Shown here piece by piece: positions 1 to 8,215 of a DNA stretch of 57,417 nucleotides; position 1 is the first letter of the stretch; each line of letters opens with the position of its first letter. A model generated the notes under the pieces. The model saw only the letters and a program-made list of their open reading frames with translations. It was not told where the DNA came from and did no database searches. Position numbers and translations under genes: made by a program. Origin of the DNA: Candidatus Aerophobota bacterium (lineage in GTDB: Bacteria > Aerophobota > Aerophobia > Aerophobales > B3-G15); NCBI GenBank assembly GCA_030615365.1, contig JAUWZM010000007.1, positions 1-57,417 on the forward strand, written 5' to 3'.

Positions 1-125
1 AGGAAATCTTGAGAGATTTAAATTTTACGAGAGAGCATCAAGGTCCTATTGTATAGTAGCTACCAGTGAGCAGTCACTATATGCCAATGTAATTTTGAAA
101 AAGGGAGTAGTCAAGTCTCTAAAAA

Positions 126-343
126 GAGAGCTCTGAAAAAAGTCTGAGGTTGCTCTTTGCTCGGTGCTTTCCGGGCGCCTGCGGCTAAGTTCTACTCGTA
201 TCTTTATGCTGTGGCTCTTATGGGCGATGTATCAGGTTACAGGATAACTAAGAGTTTGAACGCATAGACCCGCCTTGATCGCCGCTGCCTCATGGAAACA
301 CCTCGCCGAGCAGCAAAAAGAAAAAGGATTTTTCAGAGCTCTC
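126..343 (+). repeat. Structured hairpin repeat, copy 1 (218 bp)
   Basis: The ends are a perfect 15-bp inverted repeat (GAGAGCTCTGAAAAA at 126-140, its complement at 329-343). The interior matches the complement of 29839-30057 at roughly 90 percent and shares conserved blocks with 12412-12655, notably GCGGCTAAGTTCTACT and CATAGACCCGCCT followed by ATCGCCGCTGCC. Nested inside the end stem, GTTGCTC pairs with GAGCAGC, and GGTGCTTTCC pairs with GGAAACACC if one base is bulged. The copies therefore fold as one long hairpin with a conserved internal core. No protein is encoded. It may be an RNA gene, a non-autonomous mobile element, or both. Confidence 0.8.
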
Positions 344-385
344 AAAAAAAGAAATCTAATAGTCTGGAAGTTTCGAATTTAGTGA

Positions 386-626
386 GAGGCTTTCTTGATC
401 TATAGGAATTTATAACTTGTTGCCGAAGGGCATTCCCCGAAAGAGCATTGATGATCTACCTTAACGAGGTCTCTGAGTGGAGGAAAAAGAAACCTTTATG
501 TTTGAGGAGCGAAGCGACGAGTTTAAATTTTTCCCGAAACGAGGAGACCGAGCAGAGATAATTAGGGAGCATCCCCAGCGAGGGAGGGGAAGCCCTGAGG
601 CTTTCTTGAGCTGGAGGAATTGTAAT
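386..626. repeat. Pair of imperfect direct repeats, about 30 bp
   Basis: The segments at 386-415 and 597-626 both begin GAGGCTTTCTTGA and continue with similar AGGAATT and TATAA/TGTAA stretches. About 210 bp of unexplained sequence separates them. The second copy ends about 20 bases before the first gene. They may bound an old insertion; no function is apparent. Confidence 0.45.
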
Positions 627-648
627 CGATAAGGAGGGAGGATACGTT

Positions 649-1797
649 ATGCCAAAGAAAATTAGAGTAGGAATGGTTGGTTATAAATTTATGGGAAAAG
701 CTCACAGCCATGCCTATCGTGATGTCTCTATGTTTTTTAAGATGAAGGCGATTCCTGTAATGAAGGCTATCTGTGGAAGGACAGAGGATGCTGTGGCTGA
801 GGCAGCTAAGACTTACGGTTGGGAAAGTTATGAGAGATCATGGGAAAAGCTCATTGAAAGAGATGATATTGACTTAATTGATATTGCTACACCTGTTAGT
901 TTACATAAAGATATAGCTATAGCAGCGGCAAAGAAAGGTAAGCACATCCTCTGTGAAAAACCAATGGCTATGAATTTGAATGAGGCTAAACAGATGCTGA
1001 AGGCGGCTGAGGAAGCAGGAATAAAGCATATGATAGGATTTAACTACAGAAGAGTCCCTGCCCTTGTTCTGGCTAAAAGGCTTATTGATGAGGGGACCCT
1101 GGGCAAGATTTACCATTTTAGAGCAATGTACCTTCAAGACTGGATTGTAGATCCTGACTTTCCCCTGGTCTGGCGATTAAGAAAAGAGATAGCTGGCTCC
1201 GGCGCCTTAGGTGATTTGGGTGCCCATATTATTGATCTGGCAAGGTTTTTGATAGGTGAGTTTGATAGCGTTACCTGTGTCACAGAAACCTTTATTAGGG
1301 AAAGACCGGAGCCTGTTTCCGTTACCGGTTTAACCGCCGAGGCAGGGAAGAAAATGGGAAAAGTAACGGTAGATGATGCTGCTATTGCTATGGCTAAGTT
1401 TGAAAACGGGGCTCTGGGTAGCTTTGAAGTAACCAGATTTGCTCCGGGACGGAAAAACTGTGAGCGTATTGAAGTGAATGGAAGCAAGGGAAGTCTTTTT
1501 TTTGATCTTGAGAAAATAAATGAGCTTCAATTTTTTTCCTGTGAAGATAAGGATTATACGCAAGGGTTTAAGACTATTCTGGTTACTGAAAAAACTCATC
1601 CCTATCTAAAGGCCTGGTGGCCACCAGGACATGTTATTGGATGGGAACATGCTATGGTTCATCAGGTATATGATTTAATGGAGAGTATCGCTGATGATAA
1701 GATGCCCACTCCAAGCTTTGTGGATGGGGTAAGATGTCAGGAGATTTTAGACGCTTTAAGTAAATCTGCCGAAGAGGGCAGATGGATTAAAATATAG
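649..1797 (+). CDS. Gfo/Idh/MocA family NAD(P)-dependent oxidoreductase
   Basis: A 382-residue cytosolic dehydrogenase of the glucose-fructose oxidoreductase/inositol dehydrogenase type. These enzymes oxidise a hydroxyl of a sugar, sugar acid or cyclitol using NAD(P). The N-terminal Rossmann segment reads RVGMVGYKFMGKAHSHAYRD, with the glycine pattern relaxed. CEKPMAMN near residue 103 is the family EKP motif, whose Lys is catalytic in relatives. GDLGAHIIDLARF near 190 is the substrate-side motif containing the active-site His. The start is supported by AAGGAGGGAGG upstream. It leads a run of five sugar/polyol catabolic genes and lies 19 bases before the next one. The substrate cannot be read from sequence. 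Confidence 0.93.
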   Translation: MPKKIRVGMVGYKFMGKAHSHAYRDVSMFFKMKAIPVMKAICGRTEDAVAEAAKTYGWESYERSWEKLIERDDIDLIDIATPVSLHKDIAIAAAKKGKHILCEKPMAMNLNEAKQMLKAAEEAGIKHMIGFNYRRVPALVLAKRLIDEGTLGKIYHFRAMYLQDWIVDPDFPLVWRLRKEIAGSGALGDLGAHIIDLARFLIGEFDSVTCVTETFIRERPEPVSVTGLTAEAGKKMGKVTVDDAAIAMAKFENGALGSFEVTRFAPGRKNCERIEVNGSKGSLFFDLEKINELQFFSCEDKDYTQGFKTILVTEKTHPYLKAWWPPGHVIGWEHAMVHQVYDLMESIADDKMPTPSFVDGVRCQEILDALSKSAEEGRWIKI

Positions 1798-1816
1798 TAG
1801 TCAAAAGGAGAAAGAG

Positions 1817-2779
1817 ATGAAATTAGGAGTTTTCACAGCACTGTTTCAAGATCAAAGCTTAGAGAAAGCTCTGGATATTCTTGCTGGATTTGGTGTAGAT
1901 GCCGTAGAGATAGGAACAGGGGGATTTGTGGGAAATACCCATTGTAATCCCCGGAAGCTTTTGGAGAGCGATTCAAAACTTAAAGAATTCAAAAAAACTG
2001 TTGAGGACAAAGGTTTGTTTATCAGTGCCCTTAGCTGTCATGGTAATGCCTTGCATCCGCAAGAATCTATAGCCAAAGCTCATCGAGAAGCATTTTGCAG
2101 TACTGTTTTATTGGCTGAGAAGCTGGGAGTGGAGAGGATAAATACTTTTGCCGGCTGTCCTGGTTCCTCAGATGAGGATAAAAACCCTAATTGGATAACC
2201 TGTCCCTGGCCTCCTTACTTTTCAGAGACAGTTAAATGGCAATGGGAGAAAAAAATAATTCCTTACTGGAGAGAGGAGGCAATACTTCTTAAGAAGCACG
2301 GAGTTAAAGTTTGTTTAGAGATGCATCCCGGGGATTCTGTTTATTGCCCGGAGAAACTTCTCAAACTAAGAGAAGCAGTGGGTGAGGAAATTGGATGTAA
2401 TTTTGACCCCAGTCATCTTTTTTGGCAGGGGATAGACCCCATCTTAGCGGTACGTAAGTTAGGAGAAGCTATATATCACGTTCATGCTAAGGATACCAAG
2501 ATAAATTTATTTAACTCCAGGGTCAATGGGGTTCTTGATACTAAACCTTACTCTGATGAGATAAACAGGTCCTGGATTTTTCGCACTGTTGGATATGGGC
2601 ACAGTTATGATTTCTGGAAAGAATTCTTAAGCACTCTTAGATTGGTGGGCTATGATGATGTTTTAAGCATTGAACATGAGGATAGTCTTATGTCAGCTAA
2701 AGAAGGAGTGGAGAAAGCGGTTAGCTTCTTGAGGGAGATAATGATCAGGGAAAAAACGGGAGAGATGTGGTGGGCATAA
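1817..2779 (+). CDS. Sugar phosphate isomerase/epimerase (xylose isomerase-like TIM barrel)
   Basis: A 320-residue protein of the AP-endonuclease-2/IolE-like TIM-barrel superfamily, whose members isomerise or dehydrate sugars and cyclitols using a divalent metal. The barrel strands carry the usual metal-ligand clusters: VCLEMHPGD (Glu near 176), CNFDPSHLFW (Asp and His near 203) and HVHAKDT (near 222), with a late Glu in LSIEHEDS. The start follows AAAGGAGAAAGAG. Position directly after a Gfo/Idh/MocA dehydrogenase is a very common pairing, so the two probably act successively on one substrate. The exact reaction is unknown. Confidence 0.9.
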   Translation: MKLGVFTALFQDQSLEKALDILAGFGVDAVEIGTGGFVGNTHCNPRKLLESDSKLKEFKKTVEDKGLFISALSCHGNALHPQESIAKAHREAFCSTVLLAEKLGVERINTFAGCPGSSDEDKNPNWITCPWPPYFSETVKWQWEKKIIPYWREEAILLKKHGVKVCLEMHPGDSVYCPEKLLKLREAVGEEIGCNFDPSHLFWQGIDPILAVRKLGEAIYHVHAKDTKINLFNSRVNGVLDTKPYSDEINRSWIFRTVGYGHSYDFWKEFLSTLRLVGYDDVLSIEHEDSLMSAKEGVEKAVSFLREIMIREKTGEMWWA

Positions 2780-2874
2780 TCTTGACCCATGCAGGTATCT
2801 CGTATATATTTGTTTAACCTGAATGACGAGGGTAAAATTTTTACCCTATAACCAAAAAAGGAAGGAATTTTTTT

Positions 2875-3642
2875 ATGAATGTAAAAGAAATGTTTGATTT
2901 AAGGGGTGAAAAGGCAATTGTAACTGGAGCTGCTCAAGGATTAGGCGAGCAAATGGCTCTAGGGCTGGCAGAAGCAGGGGCAGATGTAGCAGTGGTAGAT
3001 ATCAATATAGATAGAGCAGCAAAAGTAGCTGAAAGTATCCAAAATCTTGGTAGAGAGTCTATCTCTATAAAGGCTGATGTAACTAAAGTGAGCGATGTAG
3101 AAAATATGGTAAGAATAGTGAAGGATAGGTTCGGTAAAATTGATATCTTGATTAATAATGCCGGGATTGCTAATCATCTACCTGCTGAAGAGATAAGTAA
3201 GGAAGAATGGGATAGTGTAATTGAAATTAACTTGAGCGGGACTTTTCTCTGTGCTCAAGCAGTGGGGAGGGAGATGATCAAGCAGAAAAAGGGAAATATA
3301 ATTAACATCTCTTCTATGTCAGGATTAATTGTTAACATACCTCAACCTCAGATTCATTATAATACTTCTAAAGCTGGAGTTATTATGATTACTAAGTCTT
3401 TGGCCGGTGAATGGGCAAAGTATAATATAAGAGTTAATGCTATTGCTCCCGGATATATGAGGACACCCCTTGTAGATAAAGTTTTTCCTAAATATGGCAA
3501 GGGTTGGTCCTCCTTAACCCCCATGGGGAGAATAGGAGACCCTTCTGAAATAAAAGGTCCTGCCTTATTTCTGGCTTCCAAAGCCTCCAGTTTCGTTACT
3601 GGAAGTGTGTTGGTGATGGATGGTGGGTATACTCTTTGGTAA
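2875..3642 (+). CDS. Short-chain dehydrogenase/reductase (SDR)
   Basis: A classical 255-residue SDR. It has the TGAAQGLG cofactor loop near residue 17, NNAG near 92, an active-site Ser in ISSMSG and the YNTSK motif (Tyr and Lys four apart) near 157-161, and a typical MDGG end. Related enzymes interconvert keto and hydroxy groups of sugar acids and polyols, such as 2-deoxygluconate or gluconate dehydrogenases. Asp in VDIN after the second strand suggests NAD rather than NADP. A good AAGGAAGG site precedes the start. A 95-base gap separates it from the isomerase gene, but the shared direction and theme suggest one catabolic unit. Confidence 0.92.
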   Translation: MNVKEMFDLRGEKAIVTGAAQGLGEQMALGLAEAGADVAVVDINIDRAAKVAESIQNLGRESISIKADVTKVSDVENMVRIVKDRFGKIDILINNAGIANHLPAEEISKEEWDSVIEINLSGTFLCAQAVGREMIKQKKGNIINISSMSGLIVNIPQPQIHYNTSKAGVIMITKSLAGEWAKYNIRVNAIAPGYMRTPLVDKVFPKYGKGWSSLTPMGRIGDPSEIKGPALFLASKASSFVTGSVLVMDGGYTLW

Positions 3643-3698
3643 AATTTTAAGACCGGGGTTTACTTGGTGTCTTCGTGCCTTGGTGGCTGAATAGTAAC
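3641..3698 (+). repeat. Partial copy (right end) of the GTWAC-ended repeat
   Basis: These 58 bases match the right end of the elements at 4803-4974 and 45399-45576: TTTTAAGACC, then CTTGGTGTCTTCGTGCCTTG, then GGCTGAATAGTAAC. The left two thirds are missing. It begins inside the stop region of the SDR gene and stops about 30 bases before the next start codon. Confidence 0.8.
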
Positions 3699-3728
3699 AA
3701 ATTATTAATAAATAATGGACAAAGGACA

Positions 3729-4769
3729 ATGAAAGCAGGTATTCTTTACGGACCAAAAGATATGCGATGTGAATCTGTACCTTCTCCTGAGATATCTAAA
3801 GGAGAAGTAATGATTGCTGTGAAAGCAGTAGGAATCTGTGGTTCAGATATCCCTCGTTATGAGAAGGGTGTAGCACCTTATAATTTTAAAATCTTAGGAC
3901 ATGAATGTGCCGGGGAGGTGGTAAAGACTGGTTCCAGTGTGTTGGGGATAAAAAAAGGAGATAGAGTAGCCGTTATTCCTGTGCGTCCCTGCTATAGATG
4001 CTCTCTTTGCCAAGCAGGTAAATATTCTCTTTGCAATAATTTTATTAGAATGGGGACACGGGTAGATGGTTGTTTTGCAGAGTTTATTAAGGTTCCCCCT
4101 CAGAATTTACTTAAACTTCCCGATAACATTGATTATGAAGATGCTGCTTTATTGGAGCCGGCTGCCGTTGCCTTGCATACTATTAAAAGAGGGGGGATAA
4201 ATCCAGGTGATCTTGTGGTAGTTATGGGATGTGGTCCTATTGGGTGCTTATGTGCTCAATTTGCCGATATTTTAGGAGCACGGGCAGTGTATGTTGTGGA
4301 TATAATCCAGGAGAAACTCCGTATAGCTCAAAAGGTGGGAAAATTCAGGTGCCTCAATGCAAAAAAGGAGGACCCAGTCAAGGTAATTACAGAAGAGAAT
4401 GAAGGGGGAGCAGACCTTATTATAGAAAGTGCTGGATCTGTGGTAACTCTTAAAGGAAGTATACATTTAGCTCGTAAAAGGGGACGGATTTCTCTTTTAG
4501 GTCTTATGGGGGAAGATGTAGTCATTCCGAAAAAAGTTTATTATACCATTCTTCATCATGAGCTTAATTTATATGGAGTTTATGATACAGATTGGGAGCC
4601 TTTCCCGCCTTTTAATAGCTGGAAGACAGCCCTTAACTTTATAGCCCAGGATAAAATTAAGGTTAAACCTCTTATATCTCATCGATTCCAAATTGATGAG
4701 ATAGGAGAGGCTTTTAAATCTATTAGTTCTCACAGAGAAAAGTTCAATAAAGCGATTTTTCTTTTTTAA
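3729..4769 (+). CDS. Zinc-dependent alcohol/polyol dehydrogenase (MDR family)
   Basis: A 346-residue medium-chain dehydrogenase resembling galactitol-1-phosphate, sorbitol and L-threonine 3-dehydrogenases. GICGSD (catalytic Zn Cys) and GHECAGEV (catalytic Zn His-Glu) are present. Four cysteines in the stretch PCYRCSLCQAGKYSLCNNF form the structural zinc site. The NAD-binding VVVMGCGPIGCLCAQ follows in the second half. I start at the ATG at 3729, 4 bases after AAAGGA. An earlier in-frame ATG at 3675 lies inside the partial repeat and would add 18 non-family residues. It likely oxidises a polyol or sugar phosphate. Confidence 0.92.
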   Translation: MKAGILYGPKDMRCESVPSPEISKGEVMIAVKAVGICGSDIPRYEKGVAPYNFKILGHECAGEVVKTGSSVLGIKKGDRVAVIPVRPCYRCSLCQAGKYSLCNNFIRMGTRVDGCFAEFIKVPPQNLLKLPDNIDYEDAALLEPAAVALHTIKRGGINPGDLVVVMGCGPIGCLCAQFADILGARAVYVVDIIQEKLRIAQKVGKFRCLNAKKEDPVKVITEENEGGADLIIESAGSVVTLKGSIHLARKRGRISLLGLMGEDVVIPKKVYYTILHHELNLYGVYDTDWEPFPPFNSWKTALNFIAQDKIKVKPLISHRFQIDEIGEAFKSISSHREKFNKAIFLF

Positions 4770-4802
4770 ATATCTCTGGGGTTAAGTTTTGATAATATTT
4801 TT

Positions 4803-4974
4803 GTAACAGTTCAGGCCACTAAGTCACCAAGGAGTGATATGAATTTTAAACCTCCATCGGAAAGAGAAGAATCCATTGCTAAAAAAATTAACCACTGAAG
4901 ACATGAGAATACGCTAAAAATTTTAAGACCAAGGTTTACTTGGTGTCTTCGTGTCTTGGTGGCTGAATAGTAAC
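4803..4974 (+). repeat. GTWAC-ended repeat, copy A (172 bp)
   Basis: It begins GTAACAGTTCAGGCCACTAA and ends CTTGGTGGCTGAATAGTAAC. The two ends are imperfect inverted repeats of each other. ATATTTTT stands immediately outside both ends, which looks like an 8-bp target duplication. The interior is shared with 26837-27015 (inverted) and 45399-45576. No coding capacity. It ends 22 bases before the next start codon. Confidence 0.85.
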
Positions 4975-4996
4975 ATATTTTTTAAAGGGTGTTTTA

Positions 4997-6034
4997 ATGA
5001 GAGCAGCTGTTTTAAAAGATATAAGAAAAATAAAAGTTGAAGAGGTAAAAAAACCTGTTTGTCTTGAAAATTCTATAATTATAGAGGTAAAAGCTTGTAA
5101 TATCTGTAGTACCGATGTGAAGATATACAGATATGGATATTCTTCGATTAAGCTTCCTCTTATCTTAGGACATGAATTAGCCGGAGTTATTACTGAGATT
5201 GGAAAGAATGTAAGGAATTATAAAGAGGGGGATAAAGTAGCTATAGCTCCCAATATTTCTTGCGGGGAATGTTATTACTGCCGAAGAGGAATGCAAACAG
5301 CCTGTGATATTCTTCGAACTATAGGAATTCACTGTAATGGTGGTTTTGCAGAATATGTTTTAATCCCAGATTTAGCCATCCAACAGGACTGTATAAATAT
5401 TATTCCTGATAATGTTTCCTTTGAAGAAGCTGCTCTTATCGATCCGATAGGTTGTGCTATAAATGCCTGTGAACTCTCTAAGGTTAAGTTAGGGGATACA
5501 GTAGTAGTTATCGGTGCGGGACCCACGGGCTGTCTTAATGTAGAGATATGCAAGGATGCTGGAGCAGGAAAAATAATATTGGTACAAAGATCGATGGAAC
5601 GTTTAAATAAAGCTAAATTTACCGGGGCAGATATATGCATTAGTCCCTTGAAAGAAGATGTTATTCAAAGGGTAAAGGAAGAAACAGGGGGAAGAGGGGC
5701 AGATGCAGTAATTGTAGCTTGTTCTTCAGCAGAAGCTCAAAAACAAGCCATAGAGATGGTAGCCAAACGAGGTAATGTTAATTTTTTTGGAGGATTGCCC
5801 AGGGATAATCCCCTTGTTAATCTTAACAATAATTTGATCCATTATAAAGAATGTTCTGTAGTGGGAACTCACGGTTGTTCTTCCCGTCACTGCCAGTTAG
5901 CCCTGCAACTAATCACCTCTAAAAAGATAAGAGCAAAGGAGTATATAACTCATAGGTTAAGTTTGGTTAATTTTTTAAAAGGTATACATATAGCTGAGGG
6001 TAAAAAAGGATTAAAGGTGGCTATTATTCCTTGA
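4997..6034 (+). CDS. Second zinc-dependent alcohol/polyol dehydrogenase (MDR family)
   Basis: A 345-residue MDR enzyme, a diverged paralogue of the gene at 3729. CNICSTD supplies the catalytic zinc Cys and GHELAGVI the His-Glu pair. Structural zinc cysteines sit in SCGECYYCRRGMQTACD. The Rossmann motif is VVVIGAGPTGC. Sorbitol/threonine dehydrogenase-like enzymes use this architecture with NAD. The start is placed at the ATG after AAAGGGTG. It closes the rightward catabolic group and is convergent with the antiporter gene that ends 11 bases away. Substrate unknown; with the neighbours, a polyol or sugar acid is the best guess. Confidence 0.92.
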   Translation: MRAAVLKDIRKIKVEEVKKPVCLENSIIIEVKACNICSTDVKIYRYGYSSIKLPLILGHELAGVITEIGKNVRNYKEGDKVAIAPNISCGECYYCRRGMQTACDILRTIGIHCNGGFAEYVLIPDLAIQQDCINIIPDNVSFEEAALIDPIGCAINACELSKVKLGDTVVVIGAGPTGCLNVEICKDAGAGKIILVQRSMERLNKAKFTGADICISPLKEDVIQRVKEETGGRGADAVIVACSSAEAQKQAIEMVAKRGNVNFFGGLPRDNPLVNLNNNLIHYKECSVVGTHGCSSRHCQLALQLITSKKIRAKEYITHRLSLVNFLKGIHIAEGKKGLKVAIIP

Positions 6035-6045
6035 TTTTGCAAAAT

Positions 6046-7038
6046 TTACTTAGCAACTACAACCAATAAATAGCTGCCTATCCCGAAAGTGGTGAGCATG
6101 GCAATTACCTCCCAGCCCATTCCCAGAAAGGATTTACGGGACCTGTATATAAGAGATACAATAACGATACTGGTAAGAATTATAGCTAAAGAAGTGGTAA
6201 TCAGGTTGGCTACAGATATGTAGGAAAAGAGTTGTCCCTTTAAAAAGAATATATCACAAATGGGCAGGATAACAATATCAAGAAAATTCGCACCAAGAAT
6301 ATTACCGATAGCCATATCCACAGCAAACCTGAAGGCAGTAAGAGATACGGCAAGTTCGGGAAGAGAGGTAGTGAAGGCAAGAAAGATTGTTCCTACTAAA
6401 GTTTCACTCCAGAGCATTACTTCCGTTATCTCTTTTCCCAGGCTGGCCAACCATATTCCTGAAAAGGCAATAACTACAAAAGACAGAGAAAATCTCAAAA
6501 GAGTGGATTTGAGAGAAATCTTTTCATAGGCAGGATTAGGTTCTTTTTTATATTTTTTCTCAAATTTGAAAATTACCCATAATCCTAAAAAATAGATGAT
6601 TAAAAGAATTAAACTATCTATCCCCAGATTACCTATTCCTAAATGAATGCTAAACATAGATCTTAAAATAATGGCTAAAGAAATTACTCCCAGAGAAATG
6701 AGAACTAATCCTCCATAGAGGACATTATCCTGCTTCGCCTCTAATAGTATGGACCCTTTTCCTCGAGCGATACCTAAAACAGCAATTATCATTAAGTTTA
6801 AATATACTGACCCTAAAGCATTACCTGCTGCTAAATCTGGGGATTTAACTATGGTTATGGCGCTAATGCTGGTGATAAGTTCAGGAAAAGAAGTGGCCAG
6901 AGACAGGAAAACAAAACCAACCAAACCCTTACTAAGCCCGAGTTTCTCGGCTAAAATATCACCAGATTTAGCTAAGTTGTATCCAGCAAATAGAATGCCT
7001 GCTGCACAGATCAAAAATTTTGTCCAAAGTAAAATCAA
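6046..7038 (-). CDS. Sodium/calcium exchanger family membrane protein (YrbG-like)
   Basis: A 330-residue integral membrane protein of the CaCA superfamily with about ten hydrophobic helices. The two inverted halves each carry an alpha-repeat: LATSFPELITS with GNALGS in the first, and FTTSLPELAVS with GNILGANFLD in the second. The acidic Glu in each SFPEL/SLPEL motif binds the cation. Members exchange Na+ or H+ for Ca2+ across the inner membrane. The start is a TTG preceded by GGAGAG. No functional link to the flanking genes is evident. Confidence 0.9.
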   Translation of the reverse strand: MILLWTKFLICAAGILFAGYNLAKSGDILAEKLGLSKGLVGFVFLSLATSFPELITSISAITIVKSPDLAAGNALGSVYLNLMIIAVLGIARGKGSILLEAKQDNVLYGGLVLISLGVISLAIILRSMFSIHLGIGNLGIDSLILLIIYFLGLWVIFKFEKKYKKEPNPAYEKISLKSTLLRFSLSFVVIAFSGIWLASLGKEITEVMLWSETLVGTIFLAFTTSLPELAVSLTAFRFAVDMAIGNILGANFLDIVILPICDIFFLKGQLFSYISVANLITTSLAIILTSIVIVSLIYRSRKSFLGMGWEVIAMLTTFGIGSYLLVVVAK

Positions 7039-7066
7039 GGATTTCTCTCCGTTTTGTAATTATTCA

Positions 7067-7252
7067 GCCGCAGATAAACGCTGATATTTTTTCTTTTATT
7101 ATCATAAATAAAGGCGAAGGGCAAAAGGCGTAAGGCTAAAGGTTATTAATACCAAATCCATTATAAACCCCATAAAAACTTCCAGGGATGATATCTTTAA
7201 TCTCTTTACATTTGAACCTATCTGTGTTCATCTGTGTGAATCCGCGGCTAAA
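7067..7252. repeat. Inverted-repeat-bounded dispersed element
   Basis: AGCCGCAGATAAACGCTGAT near 7067 and the complement of AGCCGCGGATTCACACAGAT near 7252 form imperfect inverted ends around a non-coding interior. The interior includes the low-complexity run AAGGCGAAGGGCAAAAGGCG. The right end abuts the pyrD stop codon. The related half-repeat TTTAGCCACAGATTCACGCA occurs at 8182-8215. Confidence 0.55.
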
Positions 7253-7255
7253 TTT

Positions 7256-8179
7256 TTACGCCGTTTTTACTTTACCTGTTAGCTTCTGGAAATTGTCGAT
7301 TTTTCTTTCTTTTAAATAGCACTTTATTCCTTTCGCTACCTTGATAGGAGTCCTGGGGTCAACAAAGTTAGCTGTCCCTATGGCTATGGCACTTGCCCCG
7401 GCTAATATGAATTCCAGAGCATCTTCAGAGCTCATTATTCCTCCCATTCCGAGTAAGGGAATTTTTACCTTTTGGGCTACCTGCCATACCATCCTTACTG
7501 CAATTGGCCTTATGGCTGGTCCAGATAGACCACCGGTGATATTACTTAGTTTTGGTTTTTGAGTGAATATATCAATTGTCATGCCCAAGAGGGTATTTAT
7601 TAAGGATAAGGCTTCAGCTCCAGCATCTTCAGCAGCTTTTGCAGTTTCTGTTATATCGCTCACATTGGGGGTAAGTTTCACAATTAAGGGAAGATGGGTA
7701 ACCTTTTTCAGAGATTTAGTGAGGGAATACACCTTACTCGGATCTGTACCTAAGTTGTATCCACCCTTTTTCACATTGGGGCAGGATACATTTATCTCTA
7801 ATGCGTCTATTCCCTCTGCCTTGCTGAGCATCTTTGTTAGTTCAATATAATCACTTTCTTTTTCTCCAGCAATGTTTACAATTATTTTAGTAGTAAATTT
7901 GCTCAGAAAGGGAAGTTTTTCTTTTATGAACGCATCCACTCCAGGATTTTCTAGCCCAATACAGTTAAGAAGACCAGCTGGTGTCTCAGCAAGACGGGGA
8001 GGAGGATTGCCAGCAGTAGGACGTAAGGTTACTGCTTTGGTTATTAGTCCCCCAAGCTCGTTTAAATTTAAAAATTGAGAATACTCCTCTCCATAACCAA
8101 AGGTTCCTGAGGCTACCAGCACAGGATTTTTCAATATAAGTCTACCCAGTTTTGTAGTAAGGTTAATGCTTTCTTTCAT
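7256..8179 (-). CDS. pyrD: Dihydroorotate dehydrogenase B, catalytic subunit
   Basis: A 307-residue FMN TIM-barrel enzyme that oxidises dihydroorotate to orotate in pyrimidine synthesis. NVSCPNVKKGG (Cys133) holds the catalytic Cys typical of class 1 enzymes; class 2 has Ser. ASGTFGYG near 24, the Lys in ITKAV near 48, and the late MGGIMSSEDALEF and IGTANF phosphate-binding segments fit the B type. That type works with PyrK, which is encoded upstream in the same operon. No Shine-Dalgarno sequence precedes the ATG, because the 33 bases between it and the GTPase gene are a dispersed repeat. pyrR, pyrB and pyrC are about 37 kb away. Confidence 0.95.
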   Translation of the reverse strand: MKESINLTTKLGRLILKNPVLVASGTFGYGEEYSQFLNLNELGGLITKAVTLRPTAGNPPPRLAETPAGLLNCIGLENPGVDAFIKEKLPFLSKFTTKIIVNIAGEKESDYIELTKMLSKAEGIDALEINVSCPNVKKGGYNLGTDPSKVYSLTKSLKKVTHLPLIVKLTPNVSDITETAKAAEDAGAEALSLINTLLGMTIDIFTQKPKLSNITGGLSGPAIRPIAVRMVWQVAQKVKIPLLGMGGIMSSEDALEFILAGASAIAIGTANFVDPRTPIKVAKGIKCYLKERKIDNFQKLTGKVKTA

Positions 8180-8181
8180 TT

Positions 8182-8215
8182 AAATTCTATGTGTATCTGC
8201 GTGAATCTGTGGCTA
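8182..8215 (-). repeat. Short dispersed repeat between the GTPase gene and pyrD
   Basis: Read on the minus strand it is TTTAGCCACAGATTCACGCA followed by GATACACATAGAA. Its TAG is the stop codon of the GTPase gene, and it fills the whole gap to pyrD. It belongs to the same family as the ends of 7067-7252. Confidence 0.6.

Larger units (their letters stand above)
1..648. other. Gene-free region at the window start
   Basis: I see no convincing reading frame here. It holds one copy of the structured hairpin repeat (126-343) and a pair of imperfect direct repeats of about 30 bp, at 386-415 and 597-626, both starting GAGGCTTTCTTGA. It also holds a GAGGAGCGAAGCGACGAG-like segment near 512, of a kind often seen in dispersed repeats of environmental bacteria. 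GGTCTC near 469 and GAGACC near 545 could pair. A strong ribosome binding site, AAGGAGGGAGG, lies just before the gene at 649. No consensus promoter is evident. Confidence 0.6.

Noticed and set aside
126..343. Structured repeat as 6S RNA, RNase P RNA or tmRNA
   Set aside because: It is a long hairpin of suitable size, but I do not see the conserved core sequences of those RNAs. Three copies with inverted ends also do not fit a single-copy housekeeping RNA.
3675..3728. 18-residue N-terminal extension of the first zinc alcohol dehydrogenase
   Set aside because: It is encoded by the partial repeat, and the family N-terminus starts at the ATG at 3729 after AAAGGA.
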